64,000 bases of DNA from assembly GCA_017303975.1 (NCBI GenBank), contig JAFLBG010000003.1, positions 65,157-129,156 on the forward strand. Reading direction: 5' to 3'. The notes under the pieces were generated by a model. It did not search any database and had not been told where the DNA came from. It saw nothing but the letters and a program-made list of their open reading frames with translations. Shown here piece after piece: positions 17,690 through 26,463 of this stretch. A program made the translations under genes and the position numbers. The stretch is from Bacteroidota bacterium (GTDB lineage: Bacteria > Bacteroidota > Bacteroidia > JAFLBG01). How positions within the stretch are numbered: position 1 is the stretch's first letter; every line of letters starts with the position of its first letter.

Positions 17690-19219
17690 ATGAAAAGAGG
17701 AAAGCCTGCTCGACCAAATTTTAGCAGAGATAAAAAAGATTTTAAAAAATCAGATAGAAGTAGTTCTAGATTTTCTAAAAACGATGGAGCAGCATCAAAG
17801 AGAAAATTTGAGCGAGGCGATAAACGAACATCAGATTTTAAAAGAGACGATAAGCGCTCTTCTCGCTTTGATAGAAAAGAAAGTAGTGACAGAGGAACAC
17901 GATTCAAGAGGGAGGAAAGAAAGGATTCATATTCTGATAAGAAGCCAAGGTTCAAATCGAACGATGAAAGGCCGTCTCGCTTTGACAGAAAGGAAAGTAG
18001 CGACAGAGGAACACGATTCAATAGAGAGGATAGAAAAGATTCGTATTCCGATAGGAAGCCAAGATTCAAATCGGATGATGAAAGACCGACTCGCATTGAC
18101 AGGAAAGAAAGTAGCGACAGAAAGCCTAGATTTAATAAGGAAGACGACAGAAGCACCGGTTTTGATAAAAGATCAAGATTTAAATCGGATGAAGAGCGCC
18201 CTTCTAGATACGACAACGACCGAAAATCAGCATCTTCGAGAGGTTTTAAAGACGATAGAAAAAAAAGGAAAGATTCGAAAGAGCCTGTGAAATTTAAAAA
18301 AGAAGGGGCAGGTAATTTTGATATTTTCAAAAAGAAAAAGTTTGTTAAGCCCAAGCGAGACAAAGAGTTTGAGTCGAGAGGTAAATCTAGGTTTAGAGAT
18401 GAAAAGCAAGATTATCGAGAAAGAGGTTCTCGTGACTTTGATTCTAGAGAAAGAGATTTTAATGCTCCTTTAGCAGTTGGATTAACAAGACTTAACAAAT
18501 ACATTGCCAATAGTGGGATTTGCTCTCGTAGAGAGGCGGATAGCTTAATTACTTCCGGTGTTATTACGATTAACGGTAAAACAATAACCGAGCTTGGCTA
18601 TAAAGTTAATCATGGAGATGTGGTAAGAATGAATGGAGAGCCCATTAAGCCAGAGAGAATGGCGTATGTCTTGTTAAACAAGCCAAAAGATTATATCACC
18701 ACATTAGATGATCCGGAAGGAAGAAGAACCGTATTGCAGTTGCTTGGTAATATTTGCTCTCAAAGGGTTTATCCTGTGGGCAGATTAGATAGAAATACCA
18801 CCGGCTTGTTGCTTCTTACCAATGATGGAGAGCTTACGCAACAACTTACGCACCCTAAATTTGGAGCTCGTAAAATATATCAAGTGTCATTAGACAAGAA
18901 TTTAAGACAAGAAGATTTTGATAAAATTGTAGAAGGCTTTGAGTTAGAAGATGGACCTATAAAGGTTGATAGCATAACTTATGTGCAAGATGCAGGTAGC
19001 AAGAAAGAAATTGGTATTGAAATACACTCCGGAAGAAATAGAATTGTGCGAAGAATATTTGAGCATTTAGGATACGATGTTGTGAAATTAGACAGAGTAT
19101 TTTTTGCAGGATTAACAAAGAAAGATCTTCCAAAAGGTCGCTGCAGGTTGCTTTCCGATAAAGAGATTTCTTTTTTGAAAATGACGCCCAAAGCAAAGGA
19201 TTTACGTGTAGTAAAATAA
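17690..19219 (+). CDS. rluB: RluB/RsuA-type rRNA pseudouridine synthase with long basic repetitive arm
   Basis: This 509-residue protein has an enzyme core at about 262-500. An S4 RNA-binding domain (LNKYIANSGICSRREADSLI) is followed by the pseudouridine synthase domain with the catalytic-Asp motif GRLDRNTTGLLLLTNDG. It should isomerise a uridine in 23S (RluB) or 16S rRNA; the exact site is not decidable here. Residues 1-255 are an extremely charged Arg/Lys/Asp/Ser region containing tandem 38-residue repeats, probably disordered and RNA-binding. Such basic extensions occur in Bacteroidota homologues, but the tandem repetition here is marked. The ATG at 17690 precedes MKRGKPARPNFSRDKK. Confidence 0.9.
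   Translation: MKRGKPARPNFSRDKKDFKKSDRSSSRFSKNDGAASKRKFERGDKRTSDFKRDDKRSSRFDRKESSDRGTRFKREERKDSYSDKKPRFKSNDERPSRFDRKESSDRGTRFNREDRKDSYSDRKPRFKSDDERPTRIDRKESSDRKPRFNKEDDRSTGFDKRSRFKSDEERPSRYDNDRKSASSRGFKDDRKKRKDSKEPVKFKKEGAGNFDIFKKKKFVKPKRDKEFESRGKSRFRDEKQDYRERGSRDFDSRERDFNAPLAVGLTRLNKYIANSGICSRREADSLITSGVITINGKTITELGYKVNHGDVVRMNGEPIKPERMAYVLLNKPKDYITTLDDPEGRRTVLQLLGNICSQRVYPVGRLDRNTTGLLLLTNDGELTQQLTHPKFGARKIYQVSLDKNLRQEDFDKIVEGFELEDGPIKVDSITYVQDAGSKKEIGIEIHSGRNRIVRRIFEHLGYDVVKLDRVFFAGLTKKDLPKGRCRLLSDKEISFLKMTPKAKDLRVVK
17861..18190 (+). repeat. Tandem 114-bp coding repeats in the RluB arm
   Basis: Units start at 17861, 17975 and 18089, with a period of 114 bp (38 codons). The third unit is shortened and diverged. 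Each encodes an SRFDRKESSDRG-like start and a KPRFKS-like end. The period is in frame, so copy-number change would lengthen or shorten the arm without frameshift. Confidence 0.85.
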
Positions 19220-19264
19220 ATACTGTAATTGCTCGTTTAATGAATTAGCTTGTAAATACAGATT

Positions 19265-21841
19265 ATGAGAAGGTTTTTGAAAATACTTGCTTGGTGTTTT
19301 GGGTTGTTACTCGTTTTTCTTTTTAGCGTTGTTGCGCTTGGGTTTTTATACGAAAAAGAAATAAAGCAATATGCAATAAAGGAACTTAATAATTATTTGC
19401 TTACTCCTGTTTTTATAGAGCCTGAAAATATAAATTTTACCTTCCTAAGATCTTTTCCTAATGCAGCTCTTGAGTTTAGAAATGTTAAGGCATTAGAAGT
19501 ACCTAGCTCTAATGTGAAGAATGAAAACGCAAAGGTGGATACCTTGTTTTCGTTGGGTTTTGTGGGTTTCGAATTTAATATTATTGATGTATTTAAAAAA
19601 AAATACAATATCAAAAGTATTAAGGTTTCAGACGGGTATTGCCACACAAAAATATTTCGAGATGGAAGTGATAATTTTCATTTTTTAAAAACAACAGATT
19701 CGCTCAGTGTTAAAGAGTCTTCAGCTGTTTCGTTTGATGTGAAATCAATGGTATTTGAAAAAATACGCATTACTCATACTGATTTTAAAAGTGATTTCAA
19801 GTTAGATTCTTATATTGAACACAACACTCTTTCTGGGAATTTTAAAGAGAAAATATTCGATTTAAAAATCAATGGCAGTTTTCTTGTCAATAATTTCACG
19901 TTAAAAAAGACAAGCTATGTATCTGCAAAAAACATTGATTTAGGAGCAGTTTTAAAAATTAGCGAATCCGATGTTTTGTTTAAAGACGCTACCGTTGTAG
20001 TAAATGATAAGTTGAAGTTTGATGTAGTAGGAAAAATTATCCCCGCAAATACGTATACCGATATAGATGTTTCTATTTCAGGAAAAAAACTTGACTTAAT
20101 TAGCTTGCTCGCATTAGTGCCGAAAGATTTTTCTCGGAAGTTTTCAGATTATTCTAATGCCGGAAATGTAGCATTTTCAACAACAATAAAAGGAGTCGTT
20201 TCCGATACAGAAATGCCTATTATTAAAGGTTTGATTAGTGTTGTAAATGGGAGCATAAGTCACAAGAAAGTAGATTCTGCTATTGATAAAATAAATTTTG
20301 ATGCCGAGTTTTTGTATGAAAAACATAAGAAGAGTATAACGAGCGAGTTTAAAATACAATCCTTTTCCTGTCGCATAAAAAACAACCCAATAGCTGGGAG
20401 TATTATTGTTACCGATTTTGCAAATCCCGAGATGGATTTATTTTTAAAAGGATTAATTGATTTGGAAACTATTTCTTCTTTTGTTCCCGATTCAATTGCT
20501 CAGTCTTTTTCCGGACAGTTGAGTGTGTTAGTATATTACAAAGGTAAATTGGCTGATATCAATAGCTTTCCGAAGCATCGAAAAACTGCATCCGAAGTTT
20601 CCGGAAGGTGCAGATTAGTAAATGTAAAGGGTGATTTTAAAATGTTGGATATGTCTCTTGACAGTTTATCCGGAGATTTTTTAATTGAACCGGAGCAATT
20701 AGTTGTATCCTCTGTATCGGGCATACTTAATAAAACAAAATTTTCTGCAAAGGGGTTTTTGAAGAATCTTATTCCTGCAATTGTAGATACCACTGTAATT
20801 ATACAACTCAGTGGATTAGTTGAAATTGATAAAATTAATTTGAACAATACTTCTTCTGGAAGTTCCGGTGGGGCTGTCTTTTATCTGCCTACTAATTTGA
20901 ATGGCTCAATTAGTTTTACATGCAATAAATTTAATTTTAAGAAATTTGAAGCCACAGCTATTTCGGGCGAGCTCGATTTGAAAAATCAACAATTGTTTTT
21001 TCATCCTGTAAGAATGAATACGGCTGATGGAGAAGTTTCTGCTACCGGTTTTTTTGATACAAGGGATGTTTCTAATATCTCATTGGTGTGCGAGTCGACA
21101 ATAGATAAAGTAAATCTCACGAAAGTGTTTAATCAGTTTGATAATTTTGGTCAACAAACATTATCCGCAGATAATATTAAAGGTATTGCTACCGCAGATA
21201 TTTCTTTACAAGCATTTTGGGATAAAAGTTTTACTCCTAAGTGGGATAAGCTAATAACAACATGTAATTTAACCATAGATAAAGGTGAGCTTATTAAATA
21301 TGAACCATTGAGAGCTCTTTCTAAATATATTAAACTTTCCGAGCTGGAACATATTAAATTTTTTACATTGAAAAATCAGATCGACATCAGAAATGAGAAA
21401 ATTGTAATTCCTAAAATGGATGTAAAGTCCACAGCAATTGATATTGTGTGTAGTGGTATGCACGGATTCGATAATAGTATCGACTATAAAATTAAGTTAT
21501 ACCTGAATGATATTTTATCGAAGAAAGCAAAGAAGGCAAAGAGAGAAAACGATGAATTTGGTCAAGTTGAAGATGATGGATTGGGCAAAATAAGTTTGTT
21601 TGTTTTAATGACGGGCACGGTAGATAATCCAATTATCAAGTACGATAGAAAATCTGCATTTAATTATGTAAAGCAAGATATGCAAAAAGAAAAACAAGAA
21701 ATAAGGAAAATTTTTAAAGAAGAATTCGGAAAAGATAATAGCAAATCTGAAAAGAAAGAACAAGAATCGGATAAGATAAAGGTAATTTGGAAGGAAGATA
21801 AAAAGGATGCGAATGGTAAAGATGAGGATGATGATTTTTGA
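19265..21841 (+). CDS. AsmA-family inner-membrane-anchored protein
   Basis: This 858-residue protein has one N-terminal transmembrane helix (about 5-28). A long mainly beta region of AsmA/TamB-like character follows, beginning with NYLLTPVFIEPENINFTFLRSFPNAALEFRNVKA, typical of Bacteroidota AsmA-like proteins. The last 60 residues are highly charged (Lys, Glu, Asp). AsmA-like proteins span the periplasm and are implicated in lipid transport or outer-membrane homeostasis. That role is family knowledge and is not shown by this sequence. It follows the RluB-type gene by 45 bp. Confidence 0.8.
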   Translation: MRRFLKILAWCFGLLLVFLFSVVALGFLYEKEIKQYAIKELNNYLLTPVFIEPENINFTFLRSFPNAALEFRNVKALEVPSSNVKNENAKVDTLFSLGFVGFEFNIIDVFKKKYNIKSIKVSDGYCHTKIFRDGSDNFHFLKTTDSLSVKESSAVSFDVKSMVFEKIRITHTDFKSDFKLDSYIEHNTLSGNFKEKIFDLKINGSFLVNNFTLKKTSYVSAKNIDLGAVLKISESDVLFKDATVVVNDKLKFDVVGKIIPANTYTDIDVSISGKKLDLISLLALVPKDFSRKFSDYSNAGNVAFSTTIKGVVSDTEMPIIKGLISVVNGSISHKKVDSAIDKINFDAEFLYEKHKKSITSEFKIQSFSCRIKNNPIAGSIIVTDFANPEMDLFLKGLIDLETISSFVPDSIAQSFSGQLSVLVYYKGKLADINSFPKHRKTASEVSGRCRLVNVKGDFKMLDMSLDSLSGDFLIEPEQLVVSSVSGILNKTKFSAKGFLKNLIPAIVDTTVIIQLSGLVEIDKINLNNTSSGSSGGAVFYLPTNLNGSISFTCNKFNFKKFEATAISGELDLKNQQLFFHPVRMNTADGEVSATGFFDTRDVSNISLVCESTIDKVNLTKVFNQFDNFGQQTLSADNIKGIATADISLQAFWDKSFTPKWDKLITTCNLTIDKGELIKYEPLRALSKYIKLSELEHIKFFTLKNQIDIRNEKIVIPKMDVKSTAIDIVCSGMHGFDNSIDYKIKLYLNDILSKKAKKAKRENDEFGQVEDDGLGKISLFVLMTGTVDNPIIKYDRKSAFNYVKQDMQKEKQEIRKIFKEEFGKDNSKSEKKEQESDKIKVIWKEDKKDANGKDEDDDF

Positions 21842-21910
21842 GCTATTTAGCTCTTCGAACCCCTAAAATTGCGTATCTTAAACTAGATTGATTGTAACAA
21901 AGTTGTAAGA

Positions 21911-23422
21911 ATGAATATTTATTCAAAAAAACGTAAGTGGAAAATAATTTTATTTGTTAGCGCTATTGTCATAGTTGCGATCTCTTTATTTTACACCAAT
22001 ACGCTTGTGAATAAGATTGCACAGGAGGAGCGCAAGAAAGTGAAACTTTGGGCAGATGCCATTCAGAAAAAAGCAAGTCTAGTAAAATATACGAACGAAT
22101 TGTTTGAGAAGATTAAGAAGGAGGAAAGGAAAAAAGTGGAGTTGTGGGCGAAAGGCACTAAAATGCTTGCAAATCCAGCATTGCAAATAGATGACTTAAG
22201 TTTTATTTTCGAAGTTATAAAGAACAATGAAACCGTGCCCGTAATATTAGCGGATAGCAAAGGCACTGTTATAGCCACTCGCAATATTGATTCTGTATTG
22301 CAGAGCAATGCCGATTATTTGCGCCAAGAAATAGCAATAATGAATGCTTTGCAACCCCCAATAGAAATAGAGATATACAAAGGTCAAAAGAATTATTTGT
22401 ATTACAGAGATTCACGTTTATTTAATGACTTGAAAATTGTATTAGATGATTTAATTAAATCATTTATCTCGGAAGTTGCTATTAATACGGCCTCTGTTCC
22501 GGTTATTTATACCGACTCTACCAGAATACAAGTTGTTGCATTTGGGAATATAGATTCTGCTATTGTTTCTGACAATGCGGAGCTGCAAGCAACTATAAAA
22601 TCTATGGAGGCTCAGAATAAACCAATAGAGATTGAACTAAGTAATAATGAAAGGTATTATATTTTCTACAACGATTCTTTTTTACTAACTCAATTAAAGT
22701 ACTATCCTTATTTTCAATTTTTAATTATAGGATTGTTTCTTTTCATAGCTTACACCTTATTTAGTACCGCTCGTAAAGCCGAGCAGAATCAAGTTTGGGT
22801 TGGAATGGCCAAGGAAACGGCACATCAGCTTGGTACGCCTCTCTCTTCTTTATTAGCATGGGTTGAATATTTAAAATTGAAAGGATTGGATGCCGAAACT
22901 ATTCATGAAATACAAAACGATGTGTCGCGACTAGAAACTATTACCGAGCGCTTCTCCAAAATAGGTTCAACCCCGGTTTTAGATTTGCATAACTTGGAGG
23001 CGGTATTGTCAGAATCTGTTGATTACATGAAAAAACGCACTTCGAAAAATGTGTTGTTTGAGGTCAAGAATAATGTAAGTTACGATTTGCAAGTAAAAAT
23101 AAATAAACCATTGTTTGAGTGGGTTATAGAAAATTTATGTAGAAATGCCGTAGATGCAATGGATGGTAAGGGTTCTATTTATATTGAAGTTTCTGACCAA
23201 ACCCAATTTGTGTATATAGACATTTCTGATACCGGAAAAGGAATGCCAAATTCTAAGTATAAGACAGTTTTTGAGCCAGGTTATACTACTAAACAAAGAG
23301 GGTGGGGCTTGGGCCTTTCGCTGTGTAAGCGAATTATCGAAAACTATCATCAAGGTAAAATTTTTGTCAGATCATCTGAAATAGGAAAGGGAACAACATT
23401 TAGAATTGTGCTTGCCAAATAA
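21911..23422 (+). CDS. Sensor histidine kinase with duplicated periplasmic sensor module
   Basis: This 503-residue membrane kinase has TM helices at about 10-28 and 260-283. The cytoplasmic part has the phospho-acceptor His305 (ETAHQLGTPLSSL), an N box (NLCRNAVDAM), a G box (DTGKGMP) and GWGLGLSLCK. The periplasmic part contains two related copies of one module: VPVILADSKG...NIDSVLQS...PIEIEI...YLYYRDS and VPVIYTDSTR...NIDSAIVS...PIEIEL...YIFYNDS. The basic EERKKV-LWA segment is also repeated. No response regulator is adjacent. The stop overlaps the hemW start (TAATG), so the two are translationally coupled. The signal sensed is unknown. Confidence 0.9.
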   Translation: MNIYSKKRKWKIILFVSAIVIVAISLFYTNTLVNKIAQEERKKVKLWADAIQKKASLVKYTNELFEKIKKEERKKVELWAKGTKMLANPALQIDDLSFIFEVIKNNETVPVILADSKGTVIATRNIDSVLQSNADYLRQEIAIMNALQPPIEIEIYKGQKNYLYYRDSRLFNDLKIVLDDLIKSFISEVAINTASVPVIYTDSTRIQVVAFGNIDSAIVSDNAELQATIKSMEAQNKPIEIELSNNERYYIFYNDSFLLTQLKYYPYFQFLIIGLFLFIAYTLFSTARKAEQNQVWVGMAKETAHQLGTPLSSLLAWVEYLKLKGLDAETIHEIQNDVSRLETITERFSKIGSTPVLDLHNLEAVLSESVDYMKKRTSKNVLFEVKNNVSYDLQVKINKPLFEWVIENLCRNAVDAMDGKGSIYIEVSDQTQFVYIDISDTGKGMPNSKYKTVFEPGYTTKQRGWGLGLSLCKRIIENYHQGKIFVRSSEIGKGTTFRIVLAK

Positions 23423-24579
23423 TGTCATCAATTTATATTCATATTCCTTTTTGTAAGCAAGCGTGCATCTACTGCGACTTTCATTTTTCCACACAAACTA
23501 ATTATGTAGATGATTTTGTAAAGGCGTTAGTGCAGGAAATTCATTTGCGCAAAGATTATCTTCAAAATAGAAATATTGAAACAGTTTATTTTGGCGGAGG
23601 AACTCCCTCTATTATTAGCTCTGACCATTTGTTTAGAATTATCGAGGCGCTTCACCACGTATATAAAATTAGCTCTACTGCCGAAATTACACTAGAGGCT
23701 AATCCGGATGATGTAACAGAGCAAAAGCTACGAGATTGGATAGCAGTGGGAGTTAATCGGCTTAGTATTGGTACGCAATCGTTTGATGAAAATGATTTGC
23801 AATTGCTCCATAGAGCCCATAATGCCAGTCAAGCGGAATATTGCATTAAACAAGCACAAGATAAAGGAATAACAAATATCAGTATTGATTTGATATACGG
23901 ATTGCCGAATTCTACCTTGCAAACGTGGGATGCAAATTTGAGAAAGTTTATAGCATTTCAAATCCCTCATTTATCTGCATATTGTTTAACGGTAGAGCCA
24001 AAGACTGTTTTAGCGCATCGTGTAAAAAATAATTTAACCCAATTGCCAACGGACGAAAAGGCTGCCGCTCAATTTATACACCTACTTGATTTTTGTGAGC
24101 ACAACAATATAATTCAATACGAGATTTCTAATTTTTGTAGGCCCGGTTTTATTTCCAAGCACAATAGCAACTATTGGAAGAACAAAGAATATATAGGCTT
24201 AGGGCCATCGGCACATTCTTATAGTGGAACAAGCAGACAATGGAATGTATCAAACAATCATTTGTATATAAAGTCTGTTGTTTTGGGTAAGCTTGATTTT
24301 GAAAAGGAAAAATTGGCAAAAAACGATTTGTTTAATGAGTATGTAATGACATCGTTGCGCACAATGTGGGGTGTGGATAGAAATTATATTGTGTCTCAGT
24401 TTGGCAATGAGTATGAGAGCCATTTTGCAGAAGGAATTGCTCCTTTTGTAGAAGGAAAGAACGTGCTAGTAAAAGAAAATAATTATACGTTAACAAGAAC
24501 CGGAAAATTAATAGCAGATAAAATTGCTTCCGATTTATTTTTTACAAAACATGAAAATGGAAAGTACAATCAAGTATAA
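23422..24579 (+). CDS. hemW: Radical SAM heme chaperone HemW
   Basis: This 385-residue radical SAM protein has the cluster motif Cys11-x3-Cys15-x2-Cys18 (FCKQACIYCDF), then GGGTPS and LSIGTQSFDE, and a C-terminal HemN-like domain with GLGPSAHSY. It matches HemW, a heme-binding chaperone formerly annotated as coproporphyrinogen oxidase-like. It lacks the HemN-specific extra N-terminal part. It starts inside the stop of the histidine kinase gene, and its 3' end overlaps the cyclase gene by 29 bp, forming a compact three-gene unit. Confidence 0.92.
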   Translation: MSSIYIHIPFCKQACIYCDFHFSTQTNYVDDFVKALVQEIHLRKDYLQNRNIETVYFGGGTPSIISSDHLFRIIEALHHVYKISSTAEITLEANPDDVTEQKLRDWIAVGVNRLSIGTQSFDENDLQLLHRAHNASQAEYCIKQAQDKGITNISIDLIYGLPNSTLQTWDANLRKFIAFQIPHLSAYCLTVEPKTVLAHRVKNNLTQLPTDEKAAAQFIHLLDFCEHNNIIQYEISNFCRPGFISKHNSNYWKNKEYIGLGPSAHSYSGTSRQWNVSNNHLYIKSVVLGKLDFEKEKLAKNDLFNEYVMTSLRTMWGVDRNYIVSQFGNEYESHFAEGIAPFVEGKNVLVKENNYTLTRTGKLIADKIASDLFFTKHENGKYNQV

Positions 24580-25315
24580 AAACGATACATATAAATTTGA
24601 TTTATCTCAACCTCTTGATATATCAATGTCGTTGAGCAATACAGATGCTAATGTTAAAGCCTGGTATGTAGGTAATCCGAAATTTGAGCCAGTAGTAATG
24701 GGCAATTGGGTAGGAGATGTGAATCAAGGAGGTTCGGTAAATTTTAAAAATTTATTTATTAACCCACATGGCCATGGAACCCATACGGAATGCGTGGGGC
24801 ATATTAGCACGGAAAACTATACGATAAATAAATGCCTTACTAATTATTTTTTTATTGCTCAGTTGATTTCTGTTGAGCCAATTGAGGTTGGAAAAGATAA
24901 GGTGATTGTGAAAAAGCAAATAGAGCAAATAATAAATCGGTCTGTGCAACCCGAAGCACTTGTAATTAGAACACTTCCAAATACGAAGGAAAAATTGACA
25001 AAGAATTATAGCAATACGAATCCGCCTTATTTACATCCGGAAGTTTGCGAATTTTTGGTAGAATGCGGTATAAAACATTTGTTGATAGACTTACCCTCTG
25101 TTGATGCGGAAGTAGATGGAGGAAAATTGCTTGCACACAGGGCATTTTGGCAATATCCCCAAAATACACGAGTAAACTGTACTATTTCTGAGTTGATTTT
25201 TGTACCGGAAAATATACCGGATGGAATTTATTTATTGAATATTCAGATTACTTCTATTGAGAGCGATGCATCTCCATCAAAACCTGTTTTGTATAAATTA
25301 GACAAGGTATTTTGA
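24551..25315 (+). CDS. Cyclase-family metal-dependent hydrolase (kynurenine formamidase-like)
   Basis: This 254-residue protein of the cyclase/KynB-type family has the metal-binding motif NPHGHGTHTECVGH at about residue 75, and late conserved segments LLIDLPSVDAEVDGGKLLAHRAFW. The fold is shared by arylformamidases and other amide hydrolases, so the substrate is uncertain. The longest in-frame start (24524) would extend deeper into hemW. I chose the ATG at 24551, with 24557 also possible. Both overlap the end of hemW. Its 3' end overlaps the convergent DinB gene by 18 bp. Confidence 0.82.
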   Translation: MKMESTIKYKNDTYKFDLSQPLDISMSLSNTDANVKAWYVGNPKFEPVVMGNWVGDVNQGGSVNFKNLFINPHGHGTHTECVGHISTENYTINKCLTNYFFIAQLISVEPIEVGKDKVIVKKQIEQIINRSVQPEALVIRTLPNTKEKLTKNYSNTNPPYLHPEVCEFLVECGIKHLLIDLPSVDAEVDGGKLLAHRAFWQYPQNTRVNCTISELIFVPENIPDGIYLLNIQITSIESDASPSKPVLYKLDKVF

Positions 25316-25810
25316 ACGTAGAATTTTAATGTGGTGCTCTGTATGTCCTGCAATCATGTATAATAGAGCTCTTACTGAAGCTTGCTTACCATCGGCAGTT
25401 CCTTTTTTTTCTAAATCAAGATTGTCGAAGGTTTTAAAAAGTGCGATGTTAGCGCCTCTTACATAGCTAAATTCGTGCGCTAAATCGTACAAACTTCTTC
25501 TAGAAAAATTTCCATTCTTAACGTACATATCACTGTCAAATCCGGGCAAAATACTTTCATCTCCTCTTACATAGCGCAATACACGATAGCCTACAACTCT
25601 TTCGGTATCTATTATGTGCCCAATTACTTCCTTTATTGTCCATTTGCCGGGAGCATAGGAATGGTCTTCCATATCTTCATCTACGCTTGATAATACAGCT
25701 CGAATAGAAAGCGTTTGCTCTTCCAAAACTTTAATTACGTTGTCTCCGTTAACTAAAGAAATATACTGCTCGTAACTTGTAGGGTACTCGGAAGCTTGCG
25801 GACGACTCAT
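25298..25810 (-). CDS. DinB-family putative metal-dependent protein
   Basis: This 170-residue four-helix-bundle protein of the DinB/YfiT-like superfamily carries the expected metal-ligand histidines in WTIKEVIGHIIDTERV and in AGHTEHHIKIL. Family members bind a divalent metal. Some are thiol transferases using bacillithiol or mycothiol, while many have no known activity. The real 3' end overlaps the cyclase gene on the other strand by 18 bp. It runs in the same direction as the DUF5606 gene 63 bp upstream. Confidence 0.85.
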   Translation of the reverse strand: MSRPQASEYPTSYEQYISLVNGDNVIKVLEEQTLSIRAVLSSVDEDMEDHSYAPGKWTIKEVIGHIIDTERVVGYRVLRYVRGDESILPGFDSDMYVKNGNFSRRSLYDLAHEFSYVRGANIALFKTFDNLDLEKKGTADGKQASVRALLYMIAGHTEHHIKILRSKYLV

Positions 25811-25873
25811 GACAATGGTTTTACAGATTAGTTAAATGGTAGACAAGCTGTACTGTATCAATAATGCTAAAGC

Positions 25874-26422
25874 TTAAGCAGTGCCAGATTTTCTAACACC
25901 TGCAACTTTCACTTTTCCTGCACTTGTTTTACCTACTTTTGCAACAGACGCTTTCTTTGTTTTTTTAACAGCGTCTTCCTTCCCTGCGGCTAGTGCTTTA
26001 GCAGCTTTGTCTGTTTCTTCGCCTGCTTTTTTATCAGCTTCTTTATCTTTTAGTAAATCATTTTTTTGCAAAATGTTATACCAGCCAATAATTTTTTTGA
26101 TGTCGGATGTATGAACTCTTTCTTTGTCAAACTCAGGAAAGGCCGATTCAAAATACTTTCTTATTTGAGCATCATCTCCTTTGATTTCTGCAGCAGCACC
26201 TTTTTCTTTAGTCATTATTTTTTTTAATACCTCTGCCAAGGGTACATCATCTCCTGTAGAATAAACGCTAATTTCTTCTATCGTACTTATTTTATAGCTG
26301 GAGTATGCAGGAATTCTTCTTTTATCCAACAACGACTCTACTATAAATCCATTTTTAGATTGAGCTACTACTTTAAAAAGTCCACTCATTCCTGATATTG
26401 ATATAATTCCTTTTAAATCCAT
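25874..26422 (-). CDS. DUF5606 protein with Lys/Ala-rich tail
   Basis: This 182-residue protein has a conserved N-terminal region (about 1-125): MDLKGIISISGMSGLFKVVAQSKNG, then SYKISTIEEISVYS and a helical HTSDIKKIIGWYNIL segment. A low-complexity, strongly basic Ala/Lys tail follows (about 126-182) that may bind nucleic acid. The N-terminal part matches the Bacteroidota DUF5606 family, whose function I do not know. It lies between the DinB gene and the secreted subtilisin, all on the minus strand. Confidence 0.8.
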   Translation of the reverse strand: MDLKGIISISGMSGLFKVVAQSKNGFIVESLLDKRRIPAYSSYKISTIEEISVYSTGDDVPLAEVLKKIMTKEKGAAAEIKGDDAQIRKYFESAFPEFDKERVHTSDIKKIIGWYNILQKNDLLKDKEADKKAGEETDKAAKALAAGKEDAVKKTKKASVAKVGKTSAGKVKVAGVRKSGTA

Positions 26423-26463
26423 AATTATAAGTTAGATATTAATTTTGTTCTAAAATAATGATT

